Assembly (NCBI GenBank): GCA_902601235.1
Contig: CACKMG010000003.1
Span: 1-56,536 of the forward strand
DNA: 56,536 nucleotides
Reading direction: 5' to 3'
DNA from: an uncultured Pelagibacteraceae bacterium
GTDB taxonomy: Bacteria > Pseudomonadota > Alphaproteobacteria > Pelagibacterales > Pelagibacteraceae
Part shown: piece by piece, positions 29,833 through 41,248 of the stretch
How the letters are laid out: each line of letters begins with the position of its first letter
Numbering within the stretch: the first letter of the stretch is position 1
Position numbers and translations under genes: made by a program
Notes under the pieces: model-generated
Database searches by the model: none
Told to the model about the DNA's origin: nothing
What the model saw: only the letters and a program-made list of their open reading frames with translations

Positions 29833-30152
29833 AACCTGGATATTAATATAATTGTAATTAGTGGAATTACCACTGCCGATGCATACAAAAGTCTGTTTGC
29901 GACATTTTTGATTTGATCATTTTTAATATAATCCTCAAAAACCTCGCTAATACTTAGTGCTGAAAAAAAATAAGCATTAATAATGAATAAACTAAATAAA
30001 AACTTTGATAATGGGCTTGTAAAGAAATTTATAACTACAAAGTAGGCTTGATTATAGATTGTAATAAAATTTAAAATAAACCATATCATTAATGGAACTA
30101 ATGTTGCCCCGCTAACTTTTAGAAAAATCCATTTTTTAGTTGCATTAATCAT
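29829..30152 (-). CDS. sdhD: Succinate dehydrogenase membrane anchor subunit
   Basis: Three-TM small protein between sdhC and sdh[10 protein letters not shown] resembles the SdhD quinone/heme region. Confidence 0.85.
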   Translation of the reverse strand: MINATKKWIFLKVSGATLVPLMIWFILNFITIYNQAYFVVINFFTSPLSKFLFSLFIINAYFFSALSISEVFEDYIKNDQIKNVANRLLYASAVVIPLITIILISRL

Positions 30153-30153
30153 T

Positions 30154-30537
30154 TCAAAAAAAATTTTTTCCCATTAAATAAAAAACTACTGTTAAAATTA
30201 TTGATCCAAATATTACAATTAACCCCGTTATTTTTGTCGTTCTAAGTTCAAATCCATAACCCAAATCCATAACTAAATGTCTTATTTCACTTAAAATTTG
30301 AAAAGAGAAAGACCATGTAAGCCCAAGAATCAAAAATTTACCTATTAATGAACTTAAAAATAAATTTATGAATTTATAATTGCTTTCACCAAAAACAAGT
30401 AATGAAGCTAATAAACAAATAAATGTAATTGCGATTATGTTTATAATTCCCGTAATTCTATGAGATATAGATACTAAAGATGAAATGTGCCATTTATATA
30501 TTTGAATATGAGGAGACAGTGGTGTTTTATTTTCCAT
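30154..30537 (-). CDS. sdhC: Succinate dehydrogenase cytochrome b556 subunit
   Basis: LSPHIQIYKWHISSLVSISHRITGI and SEIRHLVMDLGYGFE. Confidence 0.93.
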   Translation of the reverse strand: MENKTPLSPHIQIYKWHISSLVSISHRITGIINIIAITFICLLASLLVFGESNYKFINLFLSSLIGKFLILGLTWSFSFQILSEIRHLVMDLGYGFELRTTKITGLIVIFGSIILTVVFYLMGKNFF

Positions 30538-31534
30538 AGAAATTATTATTAATCAATGTCTCGGCAATTTCCACTGCATTCAAAGCCGCGCCTCTTAAAA
30601 GATTATCTGAAACAATCCATAAATTTAATCCATTCTCAATTGTCTTATCCTCTCGAATTCTTGATATAAATGTCTCATATTTTCCTTCTGCTTCTAGTGG
30701 AGTTGTGTATCCACCGTCAACTCTTTCATCAAATACTTTGCAGCCATCAAAATTATTTAGCGCTTCTCTAACTTTTTGAAGAGAAAATGGCTTTTCAAAT
30801 TGTAAATTCACTGCTTCTGAGTGTGAGACTGAAATAGGTAACCTTACACATGTTGCTGTTAAATCGATTTTACTATCTAAAATTTTTTTTGTTTCATTAG
30901 TCATTTTTAATTCTTCTTTTGTATAACCATCGTCTGAAAATACATCTATATGAGGGATAGCATTAAAAGCTATCTGTTTTGTAAAATTTTTAGATTTCAC
31001 TTCTTTTCCATCTAAAACTAATTTAGTTTGTTCTATCAATTCATCCATTGGTGCTTTACCGCCTCCTGAAACTGATTGGTATGTTGAAACTACTATTCTT
31101 TTAATTACAAAAAGGTCGTGCAAAGGTTTTAAAGCAATCACTAATTGTGCTGTTGAACAATTTGGATTAGCAATAATATTTTTTTTATTATTCTTCAAAT
31201 CATCAGAATTTACCTGTGGCACAATCAAGGGGACATCCGGATCCATCCTATAGAAGCTTGAGTTATCAATAACTATACAATACTTTGCGGCTTTCTCTGC
31301 AAATTTTTCTGAAATTTTTCCTCCAGCAGCAAAGAAAGCAATTTTTACTTTAGAAAAATCAAAATTTTCTAAATCAAAAACCTCATGTTCTTTATCCTTG
31401 AAGCTAATTTTTTTTCCAGCACTTTTTGATGAAGCAACTAAGTACAGATTATCAATAAATAGTTCTTTTTTTTCAAGAACTTCTAAAGTCTTTCTGCCAA
31501 CATTTCCTGTTGCTCCTACTATTGCAATATTCAT
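30527..31534 (-). CDS. asd: Aspartate-semialdehyde dehydrogenase
   Basis: IAIVGATGNVGRKTLEVL, NPNCSTAQLVIALKPLHD and RLPISVSHSEAVNLQFE. Confidence 0.95.
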   Translation of the reverse strand: MNIAIVGATGNVGRKTLEVLEKKELFIDNLYLVASSKSAGKKISFKDKEHEVFDLENFDFSKVKIAFFAAGGKISEKFAEKAAKYCIVIDNSSFYRMDPDVPLIVPQVNSDDLKNNKKNIIANPNCSTAQLVIALKPLHDLFVIKRIVVSTYQSVSGGGKAPMDELIEQTKLVLDGKEVKSKNFTKQIAFNAIPHIDVFSDDGYTKEELKMTNETKKILDSKIDLTATCVRLPISVSHSEAVNLQFEKPFSLQKVREALNNFDGCKVFDERVDGGYTTPLEAEGKYETFISRIREDKTIENGLNLWIVSDNLLRGAALNAVEIAETLINNNFYGK

Positions 31535-31549
31535 GATGTAGGGTTTATA

Positions 31550-32659
31550 CTAGATGAAGGGTAAATCGCAAACTTTTACAGCTAAAGAATTTCCTTCAAT
31601 TTCCAGCAATCCAGTTGCAGATGCTTTGCAATAAGGCTCATTTATCATTGCTATTCCTATAACTTTTTTAAAATGTGGCGAATAACAAGCTGATCTTAAA
31701 TCACCAATAAAATTTCCTTTATTATCTTTAATATTCAGAGATTTGGTTAAGTTGATTTTATCAATTTCTATATGAACTCCCATTAATTTTCTTTTTATTC
31801 CATCTTTTCTAATTTTCTTTAATTTTTCCTTACCTAAAAAAGATACATCAGAATCTAAATTTACATATTTATCGAAACCACATTCAAAAGGATTGTCATT
31901 ATTATCAAAGTCATTTCCGTAAGATAAAAGACCACTTTCAATTCTTTCAATAAGATTTGGACACCCAGGCTTTAAATTAAATTCTTTTCCTATTTCAAAG
32001 AAATAATCATAAAGATCCAAACCAGATTGAGTATTTTCCACATATATTTCAAATCCTCCTTGTTTTGACCATCCAGATCTAGCAATTAAGTGCTTTACAT
32101 TTTTAAAATCAAAATAATCAAAACCAAAAAATTTTAATTCAGTTATTTTTTTTCCAAAAACTTTTTCCATTAAACCAAATGATTTTGGTCCTTGTATTGC
32201 AATTATATCAACATTAGGTTCAAAAATTTTAACTTTAAAGTTGTTTCCGGATGCAAGACCTTTTGCAAAAAATATAACATCTGAGTCAGCAATAGAAATC
32301 CACCATCTGTCTTCAGCTAATTTTAAAATTACAGGATCGTTTACTAAATTTCCATTATCATCAATGATTGGACAATAATAACATCTTCCTATTTTTGAGT
32401 TTGATAAATCTCTACAAGTCATCAGCTGAACAAGCTTTGCTGCATCTTTACCAGAAATTTCTACTTGCCTTTCAGCTGCTACATCCCAAACTTGAACATC
32501 TTTTTTTAGATGATTGCATGAGTCCTCTATAGATCCAAATGCAGCTGGCAACAACATGTGATTATAAACCGTATATGCTGTAACGCCTTGCTTTTCTATT
32601 CTTGAGGTATAAGGAGTACTTCTGATCCTTCTTGATTTTGCGATTGAATAATGATTCAT
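31550..32659 (-). CDS. dmdA: DMSP demethylase (GcvT-family, DmdA-like)
   Basis: 369 aa GcvT-fold protein. N-terminus [29 protein letters not shown]...[13 protein letters not shown] resembles DmdA rather than GcvT as recalled. No gcvH/gcvP nearby; clustered with dmdB/dmdC-like genes. Confidence 0.82.
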   Translation of the reverse strand: MNHYSIAKSRRIRSTPYTSRIEKQGVTAYTVYNHMLLPAAFGSIEDSCNHLKKDVQVWDVAAERQVEISGKDAAKLVQLMTCRDLSNSKIGRCYYCPIIDDNGNLVNDPVILKLAEDRWWISIADSDVIFFAKGLASGNNFKVKIFEPNVDIIAIQGPKSFGLMEKVFGKKITELKFFGFDYFDFKNVKHLIARSGWSKQGGFEIYVENTQSGLDLYDYFFEIGKEFNLKPGCPNLIERIESGLLSYGNDFDNNDNPFECGFDKYVNLDSDVSFLGKEKLKKIRKDGIKRKLMGVHIEIDKINLTKSLNIKDNKGNFIGDLRSACYSPHFKKVIGIAMINEPYCKASATGLLEIEGNSLAVKVCDLPFI

Positions 32660-33432
32660 GAGTTTAAAAATTTCAAGATCTTTTCTCGCATTTCGAAAGC
32701 TTTTTCAATCATAATCATATGTCCACACCCATTAATTATATATGTCTTAGAATTTTCTATTAAATTTGAAAATTTTTTTCCTACTTCTAAATTAACCATT
32801 TTATCTAATTCTCCAAAAATTAATAATGTTGGTAAGTTTATTGTTTTTGCAGCCTCATAGCCATTAGAATAATTATTACATGCATTTAAATCGACTGCTA
32901 ATATTTGGCTTATGTCTCTTGGTGACTGAATTATTTTTTCTACTGGGTTTCCCCCTATAAATTTTTTTGAACCTTCATAACCCCATTTCATCATTAATTT
33001 GACAGCATCAGAATCTCCATTTTGTGCTAAGTTTAATAGATCAGGGTGAACAGGCATCTTATTCGATCCTCCAACAAAAACTAATTTCTTTAATCTTTCT
33101 TTGTATTTAAAAGCATACTCAAGTATCTCTAAGCAACCTTGAGAATGACCGATCAAAATAAGGTTATTTATATTTAATTTTTTAAATACTGTTTCCAACC
33201 AATCGGCAATTTTTTCAATGCTATCTAAGCAAGGACCATCTGAATTTCCATGTCCAGGTAAATCAACTGATAATACATTAAAATTTTTGTTCGAAAAAAA
33301 TTGTTCTGTAAGAGACCAAACTATGTGTGAAAGTCCGCTGCCGTGTAAAAATACAATAGTTTCTTTTTGATTGTCTATCCCTTGGCCTGCATCAGATGCA
33401 TGAATATTTTTATTTTCTATTTGGAATATCAA
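32656..33432 (-). CDS. Alpha/beta hydrolase embedded in the dmd cluster; function unknown
   Basis: [22 protein letters not shown] nucleophile elbow, and C-terminal Asp/His ([17 protein letters not shown]). ATGA-type overlap with dmdA. Confidence 0.88.
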   Translation of the reverse strand: MIFQIENKNIHASDAGQGIDNQKETIVFLHGSGLSHIVWSLTEQFFSNKNFNVLSVDLPGHGNSDGPCLDSIEKIADWLETVFKKLNINNLILIGHSQGCLEILEYAFKYKERLKKLVFVGGSNKMPVHPDLLNLAQNGDSDAVKLMMKWGYEGSKKFIGGNPVEKIIQSPRDISQILAVDLNACNNYSNGYEAAKTINLPTLLIFGELDKMVNLEVGKKFSNLIENSKTYIINGCGHMIMIEKAFEMREKILKFLNS

Positions 33433-33440
33433 TTATTTAC

Positions 33441-35057
33441 CTAAAATTTTTTTCTAAGCTCAAACTTTTGAATTTTACCAGTTGAAGTTTTTGGTAAATC
33501 ACAAAAAACTACTTGTTTTGGTACTTTGAACCCAGCGAGAGTTTCTTTGCAAAAACTTATCAATTCTTTTTCTGTTACAGGTTTATCTTTAACCATTTCG
33601 ATAAAAGCACAAGGCACTTCACCCCATTTTTCATCTGGTTTAGCTACTACCGCTGCGATAGATACTGAAGGATGTTTTGATAAAGTATTCTCTATTTCAA
33701 TCGAAGATATATTTTCACCTCCTGAAATTATAATATCTTTAGATCTGTCTTGAATTTTAACATATCCATCAGGATGCATTACGGCTAAATCTCCAGAATG
33801 AAACCAACCTCCATCCATAGCTTTGGATGTTGCATCTTTATCTTTAAAATATCCTTTCATTACAATATTGCCTTTGATCATAATCTCTCCGATTGTTTTT
33901 CCATCTTTTGGTACTTCGGTCATTGTTTCTGGGTTCATAACTGCTATCCTCTCAGTATTTGGATACCTCACTCCTTGTCTTGCTTTAATCTCATTCTGTT
34001 TTTCTTCATCGAATTCATTCCAAGCATCATTCCAAGCACATTGAGTAACATGTCCATAAGTTTCTGTTAATCCATAAACATGCATCACTTCAAAACCTAA
34101 CTCATTCATTTTTTTAAATATAATACTTGGAGGTGGTGCCCCAGCAGTAAGCACATAAACTTTTTGTTTTAATTCTTTTCTATCAGTCTCTGGTGCACCA
34201 GTAATCATATTTAGTACTATTGGTGCTCCACCAAAATGAGTTACATCATATTTATCAATTAATTCAAATATTTTTTTAATATCAATATTTCTTAGACATA
34301 TAGTCCTTCCATTTAACATAGGTATAGTCCAAGGGTAGCCCCAACCATTGCAATGAAACATTGGAACAATGGTTAAAAAATTTAATCTATTTGGCATATT
34401 CCAGGCGACTGCACTTCCAGTAGACATTAGGTATGACCCTCTATGATGATAAACAACACCTTTTGGATTTCCTGTGGTACCAGATGTGTAACTTAAAGAT
34501 ATTGCTTGCCATTCATCTTCTGGCATTTTCCAATTATAATTTTCATCACCAGTATTTAAAAAACTTTCATACTCTAGTTCACCAATTTTTTCACATTTAG
34601 ATTGATCCGCAAATTTATCGTTAATATCAATTATTATAATTTTTTTTTTTAAAGAGTTTAAAGCTTTTTTTACTTCTATATGAAGTTGTCTATCAACAAC
34701 TAATACTTTTGCTTCACTGTGATCTAAAATATAAGCGATTGTTTTAGCATCTAATCTTATATTGATAGTGTTTAACACTGCACCTGTCATTGGCACAGAA
34801 TAATGACCTTCAAAAATTTCCGGTGTATTAAAAGCTAAAAAGGAAACTGTGTCACCTTTTCTAACACCAATTTTATTAAGCGCACTAGCAAATTTAACTG
34901 TCCTTTTATAAATCTGATCCCAAGTATATTTACGATCCTCATAAATAACCGCTTCATAATTAGGATAAATTTCTTTAGCTCTTTTTAGAAAAGTTAAAGG
35001 AGTTAATGGAACATAATTTGCATTGTTCTTATCCAAATTAGTATCGTAATGACTCAT
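33441..35057 (-). CDS. dmdB: Acyl-CoA synthetase, probable 3-methylmercaptopropionate-CoA ligase
   Basis: AMP-binding motif SLSYTSGTTGNPKGVVYHHRG, GLTETYGH and GWFHSGDLAVMHPDGYVKIQDRSKDIIISGGENISSIEIE; adjacent to the dmdC-like gene. Confidence 0.82.
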   Translation of the reverse strand: MSHYDTNLDKNNANYVPLTPLTFLKRAKEIYPNYEAVIYEDRKYTWDQIYKRTVKFASALNKIGVRKGDTVSFLAFNTPEIFEGHYSVPMTGAVLNTINIRLDAKTIAYILDHSEAKVLVVDRQLHIEVKKALNSLKKKIIIIDINDKFADQSKCEKIGELEYESFLNTGDENYNWKMPEDEWQAISLSYTSGTTGNPKGVVYHHRGSYLMSTGSAVAWNMPNRLNFLTIVPMFHCNGWGYPWTIPMLNGRTICLRNIDIKKIFELIDKYDVTHFGGAPIVLNMITGAPETDRKELKQKVYVLTAGAPPPSIIFKKMNELGFEVMHVYGLTETYGHVTQCAWNDAWNEFDEEKQNEIKARQGVRYPNTERIAVMNPETMTEVPKDGKTIGEIMIKGNIVMKGYFKDKDATSKAMDGGWFHSGDLAVMHPDGYVKIQDRSKDIIISGGENISSIEIENTLSKHPSVSIAAVVAKPDEKWGEVPCAFIEMVKDKPVTEKELISFCKETLAGFKVPKQVVFCDLPKTSTGKIQKFELRKKF

Positions 35058-35058
35058 T

Positions 35059-36822
35059 TTAATTAAATTTGAAATTCATTAAATTAGAACTACCAGAAAT
35101 AGCTGTCTTAAAATGTTGTTCTGCTCTTGGGAGTACTTTATCAAAGTAAAATCTAGCGGTAGCTATTTTATCATCATAAAAATTTTTATTTTCATTATAA
35201 TCTTTGAAACTTACTTCTAAAACTTTGATCCATGCATATGCAATAGAGACATAGCCTAAGGTTCTTAAATAGTCATTTGCTGCTGCACTTACATCATCTT
35301 TGTTTGTTTTTGCCCTATCCATCATCCAATCACTAAATTTTTTTAATATACTTAGATGATTATTAAATTCTGATACAAATGGTTTTATTTTATCATTACT
35401 GGAATTACACTCAGATTTTACCTGGTCCAAAAATTTATTTATTATACTCCCATTTTTATTTGATAATTTTCTAAAAACTAGATCAGCTGCTTGTACTGAA
35501 TTGGTTCCTTCATATATAGGTGTAATTCTATTATCTCTATATAACTGTTCAATTCCTTGATCCTTTGTATATCCATAGCCTCCATGAATTTGCATTGCAT
35601 CACTTGTTATTTCCATTGCTAGATCGGTAAATAATGATTTAACGACAGGTGTCATCAAAGATACATAATCGGATGCTTCTTGCCGAACTTTTTCATCTGA
35701 GTGATATAAACTAACTTCAGTCTGCTGAGATAGCCAAAAACATAAAGCTCTTTCACCCTCAATAATTGATTTCATATTTAATAATGTTCTTCTAATATCC
35801 GCATGCTCAATAATAAAATCAGCTCCGTTTCTTGATTTTGAATTATTTGTTTTTCCTTGTTTTCTCTCTTTTGCGTAAGACAAAGAATTTTGATAAGCAA
35901 TTTCTGAAATGCCTAAACCTTGAATACCAACAACTATTCTTTCAAGATTCATCATCGTAAACATAGCACTTAAGCCTTTTTCTTTAGCTCCAATCATATA
36001 TCCAGATGCTTCATCAAAATTTAAAACGCAAGTAGCCGATCCTTTTATACCCATCTTGGTTTCTATAGATCCTGTTGATATCCCATTTCTAGGTCCTATA
36101 GTTCCATCATCTTTTACAATAAATTTAGGTACTAAAAATAAACTTATTCCTTTTGTTCCAGCAGGAGAGTCATCGGCTCTTGCTAAAACTAAATGAATAA
36201 TATTTTCAGTAAGATCGTGATCCCCAGAGGTAATAAAGATTTTTTGTCCAGTTAATTTATAAGTTCCGTCAGATTGTTTTTTTGCTTTTGTTTTAAGTAA
36301 ACCTAAATCAGTACCACAAACCGGTTCAGTTAAGCACATTGTACCACTCCATTTTCCCTCAACTATTTTTGGTAAATATTTATTCTTTATATCATCTGTG
36401 GCATGGTGATTTATACAATTATAAGCACCGATACTCAGTTCACTATAAAGTTTAAATGAAAGACTGGCTGAGGATAACATTTCATCAAAAAATGCACTTA
36501 CAGTTTTTGGCATACCTTGTCCTCCATACTTTGGATCACAAGATAAAGATGTCCATCCATCCTCTATATATTTTTTATAAGCCTCTTTATATCCAGGAGG
36601 AGTTCGCACAACTCCATTTTCTAAAACTGCCGGATTTTCGTCTCCAGCTTTTGCAAGCGGCAAAATAAGATTTTGATTTATCTTTGCTGCCTCTTGCAAG
36701 ATATCTTTTACAAGGTCTGAGCTTACATCTTTATATTTTTCTAATTCATTATAATTCTTATTGTTTCTCAATTTTTCAAAAAGAAACATCATATCTTCTA
36801 CTGGCGCTGTATAGGTTGGCAT
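35059..36822 (-). CDS. dmdC: Acyl-CoA dehydrogenase, probable 3-methylmercaptopropionyl-CoA dehydrogenase
   Basis: 587 aa, long ACAD type; MCLTEPVCGTDLGLLKTKA, GQKIFITSGDHDLTENIIHLVLAR, MQIHGGYGYTKDQGIEQLYRDNRITPIYEGTN. Confidence 0.85.
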   Translation of the reverse strand: MPTYTAPVEDMMFLFEKLRNNKNYNELEKYKDVSSDLVKDILQEAAKINQNLILPLAKAGDENPAVLENGVVRTPPGYKEAYKKYIEDGWTSLSCDPKYGGQGMPKTVSAFFDEMLSSASLSFKLYSELSIGAYNCINHHATDDIKNKYLPKIVEGKWSGTMCLTEPVCGTDLGLLKTKAKKQSDGTYKLTGQKIFITSGDHDLTENIIHLVLARADDSPAGTKGISLFLVPKFIVKDDGTIGPRNGISTGSIETKMGIKGSATCVLNFDEASGYMIGAKEKGLSAMFTMMNLERIVVGIQGLGISEIAYQNSLSYAKERKQGKTNNSKSRNGADFIIEHADIRRTLLNMKSIIEGERALCFWLSQQTEVSLYHSDEKVRQEASDYVSLMTPVVKSLFTDLAMEITSDAMQIHGGYGYTKDQGIEQLYRDNRITPIYEGTNSVQAADLVFRKLSNKNGSIINKFLDQVKSECNSSNDKIKPFVSEFNNHLSILKKFSDWMMDRAKTNKDDVSAAANDYLRTLGYVSIAYAWIKVLEVSFKDYNENKNFYDDKIATARFYFDKVLPRAEQHFKTAISGSSNLMNFKFN

Positions 36823-36848
36823 AAAATTAGTTTAAAATAATTAATTGA

Positions 36849-37955
36849 TTATTGCAATTTTGAAATTATCGCATCACCCATTTGAGATGTAGATACTTCC
36901 TTTGTTCCATTTGATAAAATGTCTTTTGTTCTGAATCCATCATTTAGTACGTCTTGCACTGCTTTTTCTAGCATTTCAGCTTCTTTATCTAAATCTAATG
37001 AGTATCTCAATGCCATAGCAAAACTTAATATTGTTGCAATAGGGTTTGCGATACCTTTCCCAGCAATATCTGGAGCAGACCCATGAATGGGTTCATACAT
37101 TGCTCGCATCTCACCATCTTTATTTTTAGCCCCCAATGATGCAGAGGGTAAAAGACCTAATGAGCCCGTCAACATAGACGCTTGATCAGATAACATATCT
37201 CCAAATAAGTTATCTGTTACAATCACATCGAATTGTTTTGGGTTTCTGAGTAATTGCATTGCACAGTTATCAGCTAACATGTGACTTAATTCTACATCTT
37301 TAAATTCTTTATCATGAAGCGCTTGTACTTCTTCTTTCCAAAGTTGACCCGCTTCCATCACATTTGATTTTTCACATGAGGTAACTTTATTAGATCTTTT
37401 TTTTGCTAAATCAAAAGCAATTCTTGCTACTCTAATTATTTCACTACTTGTATAAGTGTGGGTATTAATTCCTTTTCTTTCGCCGTTTTCAATAGGTTTA
37501 ATTCCCCTTGGTTCTCCAAAATATATTCCTCCTGTTAATTCTCTTACAATCATTATATCCAAACCAGATACGATTTCTGGTTTAAGTGTTGATGCATCAA
37601 CTAACTGTTTGAAACATATAGCAGGTCTTAAATTTGCAAAAAGTTTTAGCTCTTTTCTTAACTTTAAAAGTGCTCTCTCGGGTTTTTTTGAAAACTCAAC
37701 ATTATCCCATTTAGGCCCACCGACTGCACCTAGCATAACGACTGCACTCTCTAATGCTTTATAGAAAACTTCATCAGTAATTGGAGTTCCATGCTTATCA
37801 TAAGAACAACCGCCAGCTAAATCTTCATCTGTTTCAAAATCTAAAGATTTTTTGTCATTAAACCAATTTATTATTTTTTTAACCTCACCAATTACCTCTG
37901 GTCCTATTCCATCTCCAGGTAGCAATAATATTTTTCTTTTTTTTACTTTAATCAT
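36849..37955 (-). CDS. leuB: 3-isopropylmalate dehydrogenase
   Basis: [26 protein letters not shown] and [19 protein letters not shown]. Confidence 0.97.
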   Translation of the reverse strand: MIKVKKRKILLLPGDGIGPEVIGEVKKIINWFNDKKSLDFETDEDLAGGCSYDKHGTPITDEVFYKALESAVVMLGAVGGPKWDNVEFSKKPERALLKLRKELKLFANLRPAICFKQLVDASTLKPEIVSGLDIMIVRELTGGIYFGEPRGIKPIENGERKGINTHTYTSSEIIRVARIAFDLAKKRSNKVTSCEKSNVMEAGQLWKEEVQALHDKEFKDVELSHMLADNCAMQLLRNPKQFDVIVTDNLFGDMLSDQASMLTGSLGLLPSASLGAKNKDGEMRAMYEPIHGSAPDIAGKGIANPIATILSFAMALRYSLDLDKEAEMLEKAVQDVLNDGFRTKDILSNGTKEVSTSQMGDAIISKLQ

Positions 37956-38553
37956 TGATAATCCAAGGTTTTTGATTTTTTAAATTTTTTTCAAAACTTT
38001 CAATTTTTTCAGATTTTTTTAAAGATAACGCGATATCATCTAAACCTTCTAGAAGACACTTTTTCTTAAACGAGTCAACTTTAAATGTAATCTCATTATT
38101 TCCATAAAGTATTTTTTCTTCACTCAAGTCAATTGAAATTTCTTCTTTTCTATTTGCATATTCAGACAATTCTTTAATTTTTTCCTCATTAAGAACAATT
38201 GGTAAAATTCCATTTTTAAAACAATTGCTAAAAAATATATCAGCAAAACTTGAACTAATTACACATGTAATACCAAAGTCCAATAATGCCCATGGAGCAT
38301 GTTCTCTAGATGATCCACAACCAAAATTCTTTCCTGCTATTAATATCTTTGAATTATTAAATGGATTTCGATTTAAAATGAAATCATTAATAACATTTCC
38401 TTTTTCATCATACCTCATTTCATAAAATAAATTTTTACCCAAACCTGTTCTTTTAATTGTTTTTAAAAATTGTTTTGGAATGATCATGTCTGTATCAATA
38501 TTTACTATTGGTAAATATGCGGGAATACTTTTTAATGTTGTAAATTTTTGCAT
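37948..38553 (-). CDS. leuD: 3-isopropylmalate dehydratase small subunit
   Basis: [24 protein letters not shown] and [17 protein letters not shown]. Confidence 0.96.
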   Translation of the reverse strand: MQKFTTLKSIPAYLPIVNIDTDMIIPKQFLKTIKRTGLGKNLFYEMRYDEKGNVINDFILNRNPFNNSKILIAGKNFGCGSSREHAPWALLDFGITCVISSSFADIFFSNCFKNGILPIVLNEEKIKELSEYANRKEEISIDLSEEKILYGNNEITFKVDSFKKKCLLEGLDDIALSLKKSEKIESFEKNLKNQKPWIIND

Positions 38554-39956
38554 TAATTTTGATACTTTCTTACATCATCTAAATTTCCTGAAATCGCAGC
38601 AGCAGCTGCCATTCCAGGGCTTACTAGATGGGTTCTACCACCTCTACCTTGTCTTCCTTCAAAATTCCGATTAGATGTTGACGCACATCTTTCCTCTGGT
38701 TTTAATTTATCTGCATTCATCGCTAAACACATTGAGCATCCTGGTTCTCTCCACTCAAAACCTGAACTAACAAAGATCTTATCTAAACCTTCTTGTTCCG
38801 CTTGTTCTTTAACTAGACCAGATCCTGGGACTACCATTGCATGTACGTGTGAAGCAATTTTTTTATCTTTTAAAATTTTTGCTGCTTCCCTTAAATCCTC
38901 AATTCTTCCATTAGTACAACTGCCAATAAAAACTTTATCTATTTTTATATCTTTAGCAGCCATATCAGGTTTTAAGCCCATATATTTTAAAGCTCTTTCC
39001 AACGAATTCTTTTTATCCTCATCTTTTTCAGTATTTGGATTTGGGATTTTACCATCAATCGTAATTACATCCTGGGGTGATGTTCCCCATGTTATCATGG
39101 GTAAAATTTCGTCAGCTTTTAAACTTATCTCTTTATCAAAGTTTGCGCCGTCATCTGACTCTAACTTTTTCCAATATTCTAAAGCTTTATCCCAATTTTC
39201 ACCTTTTGGTGACATTGGTTTTTCCTTTAAATATTTGAAAATTTTTTCATCTGGTGCAATTAAACCTGCTCTTGCTCCACCCTCAATAGTCATATTACAA
39301 ATTGTCATTCGTTGTTCAACACTTAGAGATCTAATTAAATCTCCAGCATATTCCACAACACACCCTGTGCCACCAGCTGTACCAATTTTTCCAATTATCT
39401 GTAAAATTACATCTTTAGATGTTACTCCCAATGGAAGTTTTCCATTTACATTAATTCTAAAATTTTTTGCTTTTTTTTGGACTAATGTTTGTGTTGCTAA
39501 AACGTGTTCTACTTCCGATGTACCTATTCCAAATGCTAAAGCTCCAAACGCACCATGAGTAGCTGTATGACTATCTCCACAAACAATTACAGTACCTGGT
39601 TGTGTGAATCCTTGTTCAGGACCAATAATATGAACAATACCTTGCCTCTTGTCATCCATTCCAAAAAGTTGAATTCCAAATTCCTTACAATTATTTTCTA
39701 AGGTATCAACTTGAATTTTAGACTCCTGATCTGCAATTCCATTTGTTCTGTCCGTTGTTGGGACATTATGGTCTGCTACTGCCAAAGTCAGTTTTGGATG
39801 TCTTACCTTTCGATTAGAATTTCTCAAACCTTCAAATGCTTGAGGGCTAGTAACTTCATGAACAAGATGTCTATCTACAAAAAGTAAAGCTGTCCCATCT
39901 GATTGCTGATCAACTAGGTGATCATTCCAAATTTTGTCGTATAATGTTTGAGGCAT
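38553..39956 (-). CDS. leuC: 3-isopropylmalate dehydratase large subunit
   Basis: [57 protein letters not shown] and [10 protein letters not shown]. Confidence 0.97.
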   Translation of the reverse strand: MPQTLYDKIWNDHLVDQQSDGTALLFVDRHLVHEVTSPQAFEGLRNSNRKVRHPKLTLAVADHNVPTTDRTNGIADQESKIQVDTLENNCKEFGIQLFGMDDKRQGIVHIIGPEQGFTQPGTVIVCGDSHTATHGAFGALAFGIGTSEVEHVLATQTLVQKKAKNFRINVNGKLPLGVTSKDVILQIIGKIGTAGGTGCVVEYAGDLIRSLSVEQRMTICNMTIEGGARAGLIAPDEKIFKYLKEKPMSPKGENWDKALEYWKKLESDDGANFDKEISLKADEILPMITWGTSPQDVITIDGKIPNPNTEKDEDKKNSLERALKYMGLKPDMAAKDIKIDKVFIGSCTNGRIEDLREAAKILKDKKIASHVHAMVVPGSGLVKEQAEQEGLDKIFVSSGFEWREPGCSMCLAMNADKLKPEERCASTSNRNFEGRQGRGGRTHLVSPGMAAAAAISGNLDDVRKYQN

Positions 39957-39967
39957 TGAAAAAAAAA

Positions 39968-40546
39968 TTATTTTTTTTCTGGTGAGCTTTCTTTTTTCTT
40001 TTCAGCTTCTTCCTTATTTGCTTTTGGAGTTTCTTCTTTTTTAGTTTCTGCCGCTGTTGCAACTTCTACTTTAGAAACTTCCTCTTTTTTATTACCTGTT
40101 GCTAGAGTAACTGGTGCTAAATTTTCTTCAGTTACTGTCTCTGGTTTAACATCAATATCGATACCAATCTTCTTTCTTATTTTTTCTGCAATTCTAGCTG
40201 ATTTACCAGTTCTATCTCTCAAATAATATAATTTTGCTCTTCTAACTTTTCCTGAACGAATAACTTTTATTGAATCTATTACGGTTCCAAATAATGGAAA
40301 TGTTCTCTCAACACCTTCTCCAAAAGAAATTTTTCTAACAGTAAATGAGGAATTTAAGTTTCTATTTTTTTTTGCGATACAAACACCTTCAAAATATTGA
40401 ATTCTTTCTTTTTTCCCCTCAGTAATTCTCACACCAACTTTTACTACATCGCCCGGAAAAAACTCTGGTAATTTCTTCTCAGAAAGAATTTTTTTAACGT
40501 TGTGTTGGTTTATTTCTTCTATTGTTTTCATTTTAATATTTAGCAA
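39968..40546 (-). CDS. rplS: 50S ribosomal protein L19 with a long Lys/Glu/Ala C-terminal extension
   Basis: [33 protein letters not shown] and [19 protein letters not shown], followed by a ~70 aa low-complexity tail. Confidence 0.95.
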   Translation of the reverse strand: MLNIKMKTIEEINQHNVKKILSEKKLPEFFPGDVVKVGVRITEGKKERIQYFEGVCIAKKNRNLNSSFTVRKISFGEGVERTFPLFGTVIDSIKVIRSGKVRRAKLYYLRDRTGKSARIAEKIRKKIGIDIDVKPETVTEENLAPVTLATGNKKEEVSKVEVATAAETKKEETPKANKEEAEKKKESSPEKK

Positions 40547-40547
40547 T

Positions 40548-41234
40548 TTAATCTTTCTTATATTTTTGCCATAAATCTGGTCTTCGGTCGCGTGTTATAG
40601 CCTCAGATTGAGATAAACGCCAGTCTTTAATTTTACTATGATCTCCCGATAATAAGACATCTGGAACCGATTTTTCCTCCCAAATCTGTGGTTTTGTGTA
40701 TTGAGGATACTCTAAAAGACCATTTTCAAAAGTTTCATCAGAAGCTGATTTATCATTTCCTAAAACACCTGGCAAAAGTCTCAAAACACTATCGAGAACT
40801 ACAAGAGCTGCTGTTTCTCCACCTGATAACACGTAATCCCCTATACTTATTTCTTCGATATTTCTTGTAGATAAGATTCTTTCATCAACTCCTTCAAAAT
40901 GTCCACAAATCAAAGAAAATGATTTTTCCTTTGATAAATCTTGAGCAAGCGTTTGATCAAATTTTTTTCCCTTTGGTGAGAGATAAAAAATCCTTTCTCC
41001 ATTCTTAACATTTTGATCAATAGAGTTTGCCAACACATCAGGCTTGAGTAACATTCCGGAACCGCCACCATAAGGAGTATCATCTACCGTCTTATGTTTA
41101 TCTTTCGCAGCATCTCTAATATTTATCACATTTAGGCTCCACAAATTTTTAGTTAATGCTTTACCGTACAGACCTTTGCTTAAAGGACCCGGAAAAACTT
41201 CTGGATAAAGTGTAAATAATTGAGCTTGTAACAT
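40548..41234 (-). CDS. trmD: tRNA (guanine-N1)-methyltransferase
   Basis: [32 protein letters not shown] and [12 protein letters not shown]. Confidence 0.95.
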   Translation of the reverse strand: MLQAQLFTLYPEVFPGPLSKGLYGKALTKNLWSLNVINIRDAAKDKHKTVDDTPYGGGSGMLLKPDVLANSIDQNVKNGERIFYLSPKGKKFDQTLAQDLSKEKSFSLICGHFEGVDERILSTRNIEEISIGDYVLSGGETAALVVLDSVLRLLPGVLGNDKSASDETFENGLLEYPQYTKPQIWEEKSVPDVLLSGDHSKIKDWRLSQSEAITRDRRPDLWQKYKKD

Positions 41235-41248
41235 ATGTAAAATTTAAA

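Noticed and set aside
31550-32659. Annotation as a glycine-cleavage T protein
   Set aside because: GcvT fold, but no gcvH/gcvP nearby, a DmdA-like N-terminus, and linkage to dmdB/dmdC-like genes.
39097-39558. 153-aa + strand ORF opposite leuC, the longest antisense ORF
   Set aside because: Length alone is tempting, but it lies wholly within conserved LeuC and shows no family motif.
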